Assembly: GCA_018830465.1 (NCBI GenBank)
Contig: JAHJSI010000047.1
Span: 1-7,571 of the forward strand
Length of the DNA stretch: 7,571 bases
Reading direction: 5' to 3'
Source of the DNA: Patescibacteria group bacterium
GTDB lineage: Bacteria; Patescibacteriota; Patescibacteriia; UBA2169
Positions 1-6,482 of this stretch are shown here, piece by piece (within the stretch, counting starts at the first letter, position 1; each line of letters opens with the position of its first letter). Below the pieces are notes generated by a model. The model saw nothing but the letters and a program-made list of their open reading frames with translations, made no database searches and was not told the origin of the DNA. A program made the position numbers and the translations under genes.

Positions 1-1941
1 GATGTGGTAATAGCAATAATTGACAGCGGCGTGGACATGGATCATCCGGATATACTGCGCAATATGTGGTTTAATAAGGGCGAGAAAGCATTGAATGGAA
101 TTGATGATGATAATAATGGATATATTGATGATTTGAATGGATGGGATTTTTTGATAAATTCATCTGACCCTCATCCAAAGTTTGACCCAGGATATGGCTT
201 TACCGCGATAAATCACGGAACAACAGTTGCTGGAGTCGCGGCTTCTGTGACAGATAATGATATTGGTTTGGCAGGAGTGTGCTGGAACTGCAAGATTATG
301 GCTTTGCGGGCTGTTGGAGTAGATGGATTAGGAACAACAGATATAATCGCGAAAGCAATTGACTATGCAATAGATAATCGCGCTGATATTATCAACATGA
401 GCTTTGTTGGCGACGCAACAGACGAGATTCTCTCAAACGCGATAAGGCGCGCGCATGACGCGGGCGTGGTTTTGGTCGCGGCTGTGGGGAATGACGCGCA
501 TGAACACATGATTTTTGGAGGGGATTTAGATTTTAATCCAGTATATCCTGTTTGCTCTGACGGCCGCGCAAGCCAAAATAATGTAATAGGAGTCGGTTCA
601 GTGGACAGTGATAACGCAAAGTCAGAATTTTCAAATTATGGATTCCAATGCATTGACATAAATACTCCTGGAAACGGAATTGCCGGCCCCCAGGTTTTTG
701 ATCCTTCGCGCGGAGAAGATTTTGACGCTAAGTATAGGACAGGATGGCGCGGAACTTCTGTTTCAGCTCCAATTGTCGCGGGCGTGGCTGGGCTTATGAA
801 GTCAGTGAATCCAAAATTAACAAATGATCAAATTGTTTCAATTATCAGGCAGACAGGACAGAATATTGACGCGCAAAATCCTCTTTATAAAGGACAGCTT
901 GGAGCTGGGCTTTTGGACGCGAAAGCAGCAGTAGATTTGGCAAAGCAAACTTTAGGTTCAGGCACAGGCGTGCGTTCCCAGCCCGCATCGCTACGCGAAG
1001 CGTTGCTGGCGGGTAGTGCGCCAGTTTCAGTAAGGCGAAGCATATTAATCTCATCTGGAAAAGATAGAAAAGTTGAAGCTTTGGTTTCTGATAAAGTCGG
1101 CAATGCGTCCGCGCAATGGCTGGCTTATCCAGAATTTTTTCGCGGAGGCGCGGAGCTTGTGAGCGGAGATGTCGACGGAGACGGTGAATTAGAAATTATC
1201 AGCGGAGCTGGAGGAGGCGGAGGTCCACAGGTGAGAATATTTAACCAGCAAGGCCAAGTTGAAGCGCAATTTTTCGCGTATGATTCGTCTTTCCGCGGAG
1301 GAGTGCGTGTAGCCACAGCTGATTTTGACAATGACGGAATTGATGAAATAGTCGCGTCCGCGGGCGCGGGATTATCAAGTGAAGTCAGAATTTTTGACAA
1401 ACAAGGCAATATTAAATGGTCTTTTAATGTGACAGCAGATGGATTATCTGGAGGCATAACAGTTAATGCCGCTGATATAGATAATGACGGAGAAATTGAG
1501 ATTATTACCGGAACAGGAGGCGGTTCATTGCCAATGGTTCAAATATTTGATAAATTAGGCAATAGAGAAGCGCAATGGATGGCTTATCCAGAATTTTTTA
1601 AGGGCGGCGTGAATGTCGCGGTAGGTGATATAGATTCAGATGGCGAGCTTGAGGTCGTCACAGCCGCAGGCAATGGCGGGGGTCCGCAAGTCAGGGTGTT
1701 TGACGCTAAAGGAAACGTTGAAGGACAATTTTTTGCTTTTGAAGACACATTCAGGGGTGGAGCGAATATTACTGTTGGAAATATAGATTCTGATCCAGAA
1801 GTGGAAATTATCACTGGCAGCGGTAGAGGTCGTGAATCAGAAGTGCGCGTGTTCAGGAAATTTGGGGCTAATTTTGTCCAAGAAAGCGCGTTTTCTGTGT
1901 TTGAATCAGATTATGAAGGCGGAGTGCATGTTGGAATATAA
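1..1941 (+). CDS. Subtilisin-family (S8) serine protease with C-terminal FG-GAP/VCBS-like repeat domain (5' partial)
   Basis: The reading frame is open from base 1 and the first residues (DVVIAIIDSGVD) already lie inside the catalytic domain, so the start, any signal peptide and any propeptide are outside the window; the GTG at base 4 is not a credible start. Counting the first codon as residue 1, the catalytic triad is Asp8 (IIDSGVD), His72 (NHGTTVAG) and Ser253 (GTSVSAP), and Asn164 in AAVGND fits the oxyanion-hole Asn. The Asp-rich stretch near residues 32-50 (GIDDDNNGYIDD, GWDF) is typical of large bacterial subtilases. The protease domain ends around residue 318. A linker (about 319-350) holds a palindromic insert, and residues 371-646 are 51-residue repeats with DxDxDG calcium-type loops (DVDGDGELEI, DFDNDGIDEI, DIDNDGEIEI, DIDSDGELEV), probably a beta-propeller. 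No C-terminal membrane anchor is seen. It is probably secreted or surface-bound and hydrolyses proteins; the substrate is unknown. It ends 48 bp before the sugar genes; that AT-rich gap shows no convincing promoter or terminator. Confidence 0.93.
   Translation, partial: DVVIAIIDSGVDMDHPDILRNMWFNKGEKALNGIDDDNNGYIDDLNGWDFLINSSDPHPKFDPGYGFTAINHGTTVAGVAASVTDNDIGLAGVCWNCKIMALRAVGVDGLGTTDIIAKAIDYAIDNRADIINMSFVGDATDEILSNAIRRAHDAGVVLVAAVGNDAHEHMIFGGDLDFNPVYPVCSDGRASQNNVIGVGSVDSDNAKSEFSNYGFQCIDINTPGNGIAGPQVFDPSRGEDFDAKYRTGWRGTSVSAPIVAGVAGLMKSVNPKLTNDQIVSIIRQTGQNIDAQNPLYKGQLGAGLLDAKAAVDLAKQTLGSGTGVRSQPASLREALLAGSAPVSVRRSILISSGKDRKVEALVSDKVGNASAQWLAYPEFFRGGAELVSGDVDGDGELEIISGAGGGGGPQVRIFNQQGQVEAQFFAYDSSFRGGVRVATADFDNDGIDEIVASAGAGLSSEVRIFDKQGNIKWSFNVTADGLSGGITVNAADIDNDGEIEIITGTGGGSLPMVQIFDKLGNREAQWMAYPEFFKGGVNVAVGDIDSDGELEVVTAAGNGGGPQVRVFDAKGNVEGQFFAFEDTFRGGANITVGNIDSDPEVEIITGSGRGRESEVRVFRKFGANFVQESAFSVFESDYEGGVHVGI
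967..1022. repeat. Palindromic insert translated in the protease linker
   Basis: Nested complementary arms are visible: GGCG (967-970) with CGCC (1019-1022), CCCGC (982-986) with GCGGG (1009-1013), and CGCT (989-992) with AGCG (999-1002) around a six-base loop. The element is read in frame as about 19 residues (323-341) that include QPASLREALLAG, between the subtilase domain and the propeller repeats. It is GC-richer than its surroundings. In style it resembles Rickettsia palindromic elements, which also add peptides to proteins; membership of a dispersed family is inferred, since only one copy is in the window. Confidence 0.6.
1111..1938 (+). repeat. Tandem 153-bp (51-residue) repeats, five full units plus a part unit
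   Basis: Units begin at 1111, 1264, 1417, 1570 and 1723, followed by a part unit from 1882. The first four are exactly 153 bp (51 residues) and the fifth is 159 bp. Each runs from an aromatic segment (AQWLAYPEFF type) through a GG, a DxDxDG loop and an EIIxGxGxG segment to a VRIFDxxGN strand. Units 1 and 4 are most alike, sharing a 30-base stretch (1111-1140 and 1570-1599) with one mismatch, and units 2 and 5 also pair up, which points to duplication of a three-unit block of 459 bp. The fifth unit has a degenerate metal loop (NIDSDPEVEI). Confidence 0.9.
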
Positions 1942-1989
1942 ATAATAATATTAATTAAAATTTTCTGGATAAAATTTAAGCATAATCAT

Positions 1990-3048
1990 ATGAACAAAAT
2001 TAAAGGAGTATTTAAAAAGAAAAATGTAATTGTCACTGGAGGAGCTGGATTTATTGGTTCTCATATCTGCGAGATTTTGACAAAAGACGAGAACGCGCGA
2101 GTTATTTGTATTGATAACTTGATCACTGGCACGGAAATGAACATTGATCGGCTTTTGCAGTCTCAAGATTTTAAATTCATCAGGCACGATATTACAGAAC
2201 CAATTGACTTGTCTAAATTTCCAGAGCTCGCGCCTTTTGAAATTGAGTTTGCGGGAATTCAGGAGATTTATAATTGCGCTACTCCAACTTCATATAAAGA
2301 AGCTAAAAAATTTACCGATGAAACTGTCTTAACTAATTCTATTGGAGTGAAGAATGTTCTTGATTTGGCTAAGAAGTATAACGCTAAAATGGTTCATTTG
2401 TCTTCATCCGCGATTTACGGAGATCCTCCACCAGAGGATAAGCATTTTAGTGAAGACTATTGGGGATTTGTTAATCCTGTTTCAGAGAGAGCGTCTTATG
2501 ATGAGGGAAAGCGTTTTTCTGAAACTTTATGCAAAACATATTATGATGCATATAACGTAAAAGTGACTATTGCGCGCGTGTTCGCGACTTATGGGCCTCA
2601 TATGATTATGGATGAAGGCAGGCATGTTCCTGATTTTATTACATCTGCAATTGATAACAAGGATATTGTGATTTATGGCGATAAGGAAACAACTACTTCA
2701 TTTTGCTATATTAAGGATATGGTTGAAGGTTTGATGAAATTAGTTGAATCAAAAAATCTTGGTCCATTTAATATTGGCACTGATGAGGAATACAAGCTCG
2801 CTGATATAGCGCAAAAGGTTATTGAATTAACTGGGTCAAAGTCAAAAATTAAATTTGAAAAGTCGCTTGAAGGCATGCATGTGCGAGGTTTGCCTAATAT
2901 TAAGAAGATAAAAGATGAAACTGGCTGGTTTGCTTTGGTTAAGTTTGATGAGGGCTTAAAGGAAACTATTGATTACATGCGTTCTGTAAAGTCGCGTTAT
3001 GAGCAAGAGGGTTTGTGGAATAATAGCACTTTGGATAGGAAGGAATAG
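1990..3048 (+). CDS. NAD-dependent epimerase/dehydratase (extended SDR), UDP-glucuronate decarboxylase-like
   Basis: This 352-residue protein has an N-terminal Rossmann motif (VTGGAGFIGSH, about residues 15-25), a SSSAIYGDP segment (138-146), and the catalytic pair Tyr170/Lys174 in YDEGKRFSETL. That last motif and the following ARVFATYGPHM...DEGR segment closely match the UDP-glucuronate decarboxylase (UXS) subfamily, which makes UDP-xylose from UDP-glucuronate in the cytoplasm. The UDP-glucose dehydrogenase gene downstream would supply that substrate, which supports the call. Two family residues differ: GPHM where GPRM is usual, and KETTTSFCYIKD where the family has a QTR-type arginine, so activity or substrate may differ. 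The ATG at 1990 has no clear Shine-Dalgarno sequence. An AAAGGAG at 2002-2008 lies inside the gene with no in-frame start near it, so 1990 is kept; it adds about 13 residues before the Rossmann strand. It could instead be a related 4,6-dehydratase or epimerase. Confidence 0.8.
   Translation: MNKIKGVFKKKNVIVTGGAGFIGSHICEILTKDENARVICIDNLITGTEMNIDRLLQSQDFKFIRHDITEPIDLSKFPELAPFEIEFAGIQEIYNCATPTSYKEAKKFTDETVLTNSIGVKNVLDLAKKYNAKMVHLSSSAIYGDPPPEDKHFSEDYWGFVNPVSERASYDEGKRFSETLCKTYYDAYNVKVTIARVFATYGPHMIMDEGRHVPDFITSAIDNKDIVIYGDKETTTSFCYIKDMVEGLMKLVESKNLGPFNIGTDEEYKLADIAQKVIELTGSKSKIKFEKSLEGMHVRGLPNIKKIKDETGWFALVKFDEGLKETIDYMRSVKSRYEQEGLWNNSTLDRKE
3037..3044 (+). promoter_or_regulatory. Shine-Dalgarno site for the GalE-like gene
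   Basis: AGGAAGGA lies six bases before the ATG at 3051, inside the last codons of the upstream gene, whose TAG ends at 3048. The two-base gap and this site support translational coupling of the two SDR genes and fix the start at 3051. Confidence 0.7.
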
Positions 3049-3050
3049 TT

Positions 3051-3977
3051 ATGAAAATACTTGTCACTGGTGGAGCGGGCTTCATCGGTTCTAATTTAAC
3101 AGATCGTCTTATCAGCGAGGGTCATCAAGTGGTGATCCTCGATGACTTTTCAGCTGGAAATGAAAAGTTTGTAAATCCGAAGTCGTCTGTGATCCAGTGT
3201 GATATACGTGATGCAAAAAAAGTTGATCAAGCGTTTGCGTCTTTTAAACCAGACGCTGTGTTTCATATGGCAGCGCAGATTGATTTGCGAAAGAGCATTG
3301 AAGATCCAAAAGCAGATTACGCAATCAATGTAACTGGTTCAAAAAATGTTTTATCATCAGCGCAAAAGCATGGCGTCAAAAAGTTTGTGTTTGCTTCATC
3401 TGCCGCAGTATATGGTGATAATCAAAATCTGCCAATCAAGGAATCCGAATCAATTAAAGCTGAGATGCAGTATGGAAAATCTAAAGCAGAAATTGAGCAA
3501 GCGCTCAAAGAATCAGGCATCAAGTCCGTTGTTCTGCGATACGCGAATGTGTATGGCCCAAGGCAAGGGACAATAGGCGAGGGAGGTGTTATTGCTAAAT
3601 TTTGTAAACGGCTCGTACGGTGTGAGTTGATTAGCATATTCGGAACCGGAGAGCAGACAAGGGACTTTGTGTTTGTTCAAGATATTGTTGACGCAAATAT
3701 ACGCGCCTTATCATCTGACAAAGATTTTGCAATATATAATGTATCAACAGCGCGTGAAACGTCTGTTAATAATATTGCTGGCATGCTCTTGAAAATTTCA
3801 GGGAAAAATTGTAAGATAAAGCACTTAGATCCTGTAAAAGGCGAAGTAATGCGAAATAGCTTAGATAATCAGCTAATTAAGAAGGAGCTTATGTGGAAGC
3901 CATGTACATCACTTGATTTAGGGCTTAGCGAAACTTGGAAGTGGTTCAAGGAAAGAGACATAAGTCGTAAGACATAA
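3051..3977 (+). CDS. NAD-dependent epimerase/dehydratase (extended SDR), UDP-glucose 4-epimerase-like
   Basis: The 308-residue product has the usual length of a bacterial GalE-like epimerase. It begins directly with the Rossmann fold (MKILVTGGAGFIGSN), followed by FHMAAQIDLRKSIEDP (71-86), the active-site segment FASSAAVYGD (114-123) and the catalytic pair Tyr141/Lys145 in YGKSKAE. Further on it has RYANVYGPRQ and the GEQTRDFVFVQDIVDA segment, whose arginine normally contacts the nucleotide diphosphate and is kept here, unlike in the preceding gene. The likely reaction is reversible C4 epimerisation of a UDP-hexose (or UDP-uronate or UDP-pentose) with tightly bound NAD; the exact sugar cannot be read from sequence. 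It starts two bases after the upstream SDR gene. The natural family end is near WKWFKE; the last residues (DISRKT) and the TAA stop lie in or beside an inverted repeat, so the native C-terminus has apparently been replaced or extended. Confidence 0.85.
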   Translation: MKILVTGGAGFIGSNLTDRLISEGHQVVILDDFSAGNEKFVNPKSSVIQCDIRDAKKVDQAFASFKPDAVFHMAAQIDLRKSIEDPKADYAINVTGSKNVLSSAQKHGVKKFVFASSAAVYGDNQNLPIKESESIKAEMQYGKSKAEIEQALKESGIKSVVLRYANVYGPRQGTIGEGGVIAKFCKRLVRCELISIFGTGEQTRDFVFVQDIVDANIRALSSDKDFAIYNVSTARETSVNNIAGMLLKISGKNCKIKHLDPVKGEVMRNSLDNQLIKKELMWKPCTSLDLGLSETWKWFKERDISRKT

Positions 3978-4031
3978 GTCGTAAGTTTTATTTAAACAAC
4001 GCATCCTTAAGTCTTATGACTTACGACTTAC
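3959..4031. repeat. Inverted repeat with tandem 14-bp units over the end of the GalE-like gene
   Basis: Two 14-bp units, CATAAGTCGTAAGA (3959-3972) and CATAAGTCGTAAGT (3973-3986), differ only in the last base. A complementary arm lies at 4013-4031. Bases 3962-3978 pair with 4013-4029 at 16 of 17 positions, and in another register 3975-3986 pairs perfectly with 4019-4030. The first unit is coding and the TAA stop (3975-3977) is inside the second unit. No T-tract follows the right arm, so it does not look like a standard intrinsic terminator, although the hairpin could affect mRNA ends or stability. The rest of the 86-bp gap to the next gene holds nothing recognisable. Confidence 0.85.
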
Positions 4032-4063
4032 GCCTACGTCAATAGCACTTAAAATTTTGAAAT

Positions 4064-5359
4064 ATGAAACTATCTATTATCGGAGCAGGATACGTCGGAC
4101 TTGTCACGGGAGCGTCGCTGGCAGAATTAGGACATGATGTAATAATCATGGATATTGACCGCGCGCGAATAGAAAAATTAGATAAAGGCATTATCCCGAT
4201 TTATGAGCCAGGGCTTGACCGCTTGATTAATAAGAATTCCGAGAGCATCAGTTTTACGACTAAAATGGATGAAGTAATCCGGGAGGCGGATATTCATTTT
4301 ATCTGCGTTTGGACTCCTCCCCTAAAAGACGGAAGCGCTGATTTGTCAGCAGTGCGCGCTGTGGCTCGTGATTTAGGAAAAGCATTTGCTAAGCGAAAAA
4401 TTAAAACGCCTATTATTGTGACGAAAAGCACTGTTCCTGTTGGAACTGGAAAAGCAATACGCCAGATTGTAAGAAAAGAATATAAAAATGATTTTTCAGT
4501 TGTATCAAATCCTGAATTTTTAAGAGAAGGCCAAGCAGTTGCTGATATGATGCATCCTGATAGAATCATTGTTGGGTCAAATGATGAAGAGTCAGCAAAA
4601 ACTGTGGCATCTTTATATCAGGATTTGCGAGCTCCAATAATTATTACTGATATAGCCACAGCTGAAATGATAAAATACGCGGCTAACGCGTTTTTGGCGA
4701 CAAAAATTTCTTTTATAAATGAAGTCGCGAATGTTTGCGATTTGGTTGGAGCTGATGTTGAGAGCGTTGCTGAAGGAATTGGAATGGACAAGCGGATTGG
4801 CAAGTCATTTTTAAAAGCTGGCATGGGATATGGCGGATCATGCTTTCCGAAAGACGTGCGAGCTTTGCAGCAGTTCGCGAATCATAATGGATATGATTTT
4901 AAGCTTCTCAAGTCAGTGATTGAAGTAAATGAGCAGCAAAGGCAGATGGTCGTGGAAAAATTGATAAATAATCTTGTAACTCTTAAGAATAAAAATATTT
5001 TTATTCTTGGTCTTGCGTTTAAGGCGCATACTGATGATGTGCGCGAGTCAGGCGCGATTGATCTTATAATTCGCATTCAAAAGCAAGGCGCTAAAATTCG
5101 CGCGCATGATCCTTTAGCTCTGCTGAACGCGCGGCGCGATTTGGATGATGAAATTAAATTTGTCGCGCAGCCCTATCAAGGAGCGCAAGGAGCTGATGCG
5201 ATTGTGATTGCGACTGAATGGCCGGAATTTCGGGATTTAGACTGGTCTGTTATAAAAAAGCAAATGAGAAATCCTTTGATAATTGACGGTAGGAATCTTT
5301 TAGATCCGCGCCAGATGCGCTCTCATGGATTTATTTATGAAGGTGTTGGGAGAAGATAG
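4064..5359 (+). CDS. ugd: UDP-glucose 6-dehydrogenase
   Basis: This protein would oxidise UDP-glucose to UDP-glucuronate with two NAD+ in the cytoplasm. Its 431 residues are the normal size for the bacterial enzyme. In order: NAD-binding Rossmann motif GAGYVGL (7-13), a TPP loop (84-86, preceded by Trp where Gly is common), TKSTVPVGTG (120-129), SNPEFLREGQAV (148-159), the central helix segment with Lys204 and Asn208 (EMIKYAANAF), the active-site Cys260 in GGSCFPKD, and the C-terminal UDP-binding domain with LGLAFKAHTDDVRES (315-329) and DGRNLLDP near the end. All expected catalytic residues are present. UDP-mannose or UDP-N-acetyl-sugar dehydrogenases are relatives, but the FLREG and GGSCFPKD motifs fit the glucose enzyme best. 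The ATG at 4064 lacks an obvious Shine-Dalgarno site but directly precedes the Rossmann strand. The product would feed the decarboxylase-like enzyme upstream, or be used directly for glycan synthesis. Confidence 0.95.
   Translation: MKLSIIGAGYVGLVTGASLAELGHDVIIMDIDRARIEKLDKGIIPIYEPGLDRLINKNSESISFTTKMDEVIREADIHFICVWTPPLKDGSADLSAVRAVARDLGKAFAKRKIKTPIIVTKSTVPVGTGKAIRQIVRKEYKNDFSVVSNPEFLREGQAVADMMHPDRIIVGSNDEESAKTVASLYQDLRAPIIITDIATAEMIKYAANAFLATKISFINEVANVCDLVGADVESVAEGIGMDKRIGKSFLKAGMGYGGSCFPKDVRALQQFANHNGYDFKLLKSVIEVNEQQRQMVVEKLINNLVTLKNKNIFILGLAFKAHTDDVRESGAIDLIIRIQKQGAKIRAHDPLALLNARRDLDDEIKFVAQPYQGAQGADAIVIATEWPEFRDLDWSVIKKQMRNPLIIDGRNLLDPRQMRSHGFIYEGVGRR
5348..5355 (+). promoter_or_regulatory. 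Shine-Dalgarno site fixing the start of the DPM1-like transferase
   Basis: GGGAGAAG lies about five to eight bases before the ATG at 5361, within the last codons of ugd. It supports that start over the in-frame upstream ATG at 5325, which would add 12 residues (MDLFMKVLGEDS) with no counterpart in the family. Confidence 0.65.
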
Positions 5360-5360
5360 T

Positions 5361-6032
5361 ATGAAAACAATTGTCATTATTCCAGCTCATAATGAAGCGC
5401 GAAAGATATATAATGTTGTGCAATCTGTTATATCCAGAGGATATGATGTTGTTGTTGTTGATGACGGCTCTTCTGACGCGACAGCAGACGAAGCGCGCCG
5501 CGCAGGAGCGGTTGTTCTGCAACATTATATAAATCGCGGATATGGAGCTGCTTTAGAAACTGGAAATGCGTGGGTTTTACAGAGTGATTATGATATAATT
5601 GTGCATTTTGACGGAGATGGCCAGCACAATCCTGATGAAATAAAGAATCTTGTTAATCCAATTGTGCGCGAGAAAGTTGATGTTGTAATTGGGTCGCGAT
5701 TTATTGGGAATGCTCAATCAATGCCTATTCTGCGGCATGCGTTAATCAAACTAGCAATTATTTTTACTTGGATATTTTCCGGAATAAAATTATCAGACGC
5801 GCATAATGGATTTCGCGCTTTCTCGCGTCGCGCGCTAGAGGTCATTGAATGTCGTCAAGACAGCATGTCATACGCGTCAGAAGTAATTGACCAGATCGCG
5901 GAGCATAGATTGCGGATAGGCGAGATGCCTGTGACGATTGAATATACTGACTATTCAAAATCAAAAGGAGAAGGTAATATAAAGAAGATATTAGTTGGCA
6001 TGCGATTTATCTGGGGAAAAGTGATTAAATAA
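5361..6032 (+). CDS. Family 2 glycosyltransferase, DPM1/polyprenyl-phosphate sugar synthase-like
   Basis: The 223-residue protein is a single GT-A domain: IIPAHNEA (6-13), VVVDDGSSDAT (31-41), NRGYGAALETG (58-68), the metal-binding DGDGQH (84-89; family form DADGQH), VVIGSRF (108-114) and SDAHNGFRAFSRRAL (145-159). These match the dolichyl-phosphate mannose synthase-like group, whose bacterial members move a sugar from a nucleotide donor to a lipid-phosphate carrier, or to glycan, at the inner face of the membrane. It lacks the C-terminal membrane helices of GtrB-type members; only a modest hydrophobic stretch near 127-141 is seen. It starts one base after the ugd stop, so coupling is likely, and is followed by a DUF2304-type membrane protein, a pairing I recall as frequent for this group. 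Donor sugar and acceptor are unknown. Confidence 0.88.
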   Translation: MKTIVIIPAHNEARKIYNVVQSVISRGYDVVVVDDGSSDATADEARRAGAVVLQHYINRGYGAALETGNAWVLQSDYDIIVHFDGDGQHNPDEIKNLVNPIVREKVDVVIGSRFIGNAQSMPILRHALIKLAIIFTWIFSGIKLSDAHNGFRAFSRRALEVIECRQDSMSYASEVIDQIAEHRLRIGEMPVTIEYTDYSKSKGEGNIKKILVGMRFIWGKVIK

Positions 6033-6040
6033 TATCGCGT

Positions 6041-6130
6041 AGGTGTTCGTGTATATAAATTTTTTCGCTCCGAAGGGGTCGCATTGCGTTCCATCATTCT
6101 CGCTCAAAAATTTACATACCCTGCACACCT
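6041..6130. repeat. Imperfect inverted repeat between the transferase and the DUF2304 gene
   Basis: The 114-bp gap starts with an arm whose outer part is AGGTGT (6041-6046) and inner part TATATAAATTTTTT (6052-6065). The partner arm is AAAAATTTACATA (6106-6118) and ACACCT (6125-6130), with a few mismatches and a one-base offset. The roughly 40-base centre (6066-6105) is GC-richer and includes CGCTCCGAAGGGGTCGC. It looks like a small mobile or palindromic element. It holds the only upstream in-frame alternative start (TTG at 6084) of the next gene. No transposase is present. Confidence 0.6.
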
Positions 6131-6146
6131 TATCACGTTTATTCTT

Positions 6147-6482
6147 ATGCTAATACAAATTATTACAATTATTGTAGTGCTATTCCTGCTTACGCGCATT
6201 GGAAGCAAATTAAAGCGCAAGGAGATTACTTTAAAAGAAGCTTTTTTCTGGGGGGCGCTTTGGTTCGCGGTTGGGATTGTGGTTTTATATCCTCAGCTTG
6301 CGGATAAAGCAGCGTCATACATTGGCTTGCAAACTGCGACTGGAATTGATTTGGTTGTGTATATCGCGGTTGGTTTGGCGTTTTATCTGATATTTAGATT
6401 ATTTATCCATATTGAGAGAATAGAGAGAAATATTACAAAAATTATAAGGCACATCGCGTTAAAAGATGAACATGATAAATAA
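6147..6482 (+). CDS. DUF2304-like small membrane protein
   Basis: This 111-residue protein has three hydrophobic segments, about residues 2-16, 32-48 and 67-87, separated by a basic loop (GSKLKRKEITLKEAFFW) and a short outer loop. The C-terminal tail (IHIERIERNITKIIRHIALKDE) is charged and helical, perhaps a short coiled coil. Length, helix spacing and the pattern of a KEI segment before an FFW helix match the DUF2304 family as I know it; the function is not established. It lies between two GT2 genes and may anchor or assist the DPM1-like enzyme upstream, which has no membrane helices of its own. I chose ATG 6147 because it opens on the first helix as family members do. An in-frame TTG at 6084 would add 21 residues, but almost all of them come from the inverted repeat. 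No Shine-Dalgarno site is clear for either. Its end overlaps the next gene by 17 bp. Confidence 0.75.
   Translation: MLIQIITIIVVLFLLTRIGSKLKRKEITLKEAFFWGALWFAVGIVVLYPQLADKAASYIGLQTATGIDLVVYIAVGLAFYLIFRLFIHIERIERNITKIIRHIALKDEHDK

Noticed and set aside
4..6. GTG at base 4 as the start of the protease
   Set aside because: It falls inside the conserved strand leading to the catalytic Asp; the frame is open to base 1, so the gene continues upstream of the window.
845..1814. Several antisense open frames over the protease and its repeats
   Set aside because: They are low-complexity Pro/Ser/Ala-rich mirrors of the Gly/Asp repeats or of the palindrome, with no recognisable domain, against a clear sense gene.
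1942..1989. Promoter in the AT-rich gap before the sugar genes
   Set aside because: A TAAAAT-like hexamer is present at 1970-1975, but no -35 element lies at a suitable distance; AT-rich sequence gives such matches by chance.
2002..2029. AAAGGAG followed by ATG TAA inside the decarboxylase-like gene, as a start or mini-ORF
   Set aside because: The ATG is out of frame with the gene, is immediately followed by a stop and is too far from the Shine-Dalgarno-like sequence; probably chance.
3959..4031. Intrinsic terminator or CRISPR repeat
   Set aside because: No T-tract follows the hairpin, and there are only two adjacent 14-bp units with no spacers.
5325..5360. ATG at 5325 as the start of the DPM1-like transferase
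   Set aside because: It would overlap ugd and add residues with no family counterpart; the ATG at 5361 has a Shine-Dalgarno site and opens directly on the first strand.
6084..6146. TTG at 6084 as the start of the DUF2304 gene
   Set aside because: The added residues derive almost wholly from the inverted repeat, and family members start at the first helix; kept only as an alternative.
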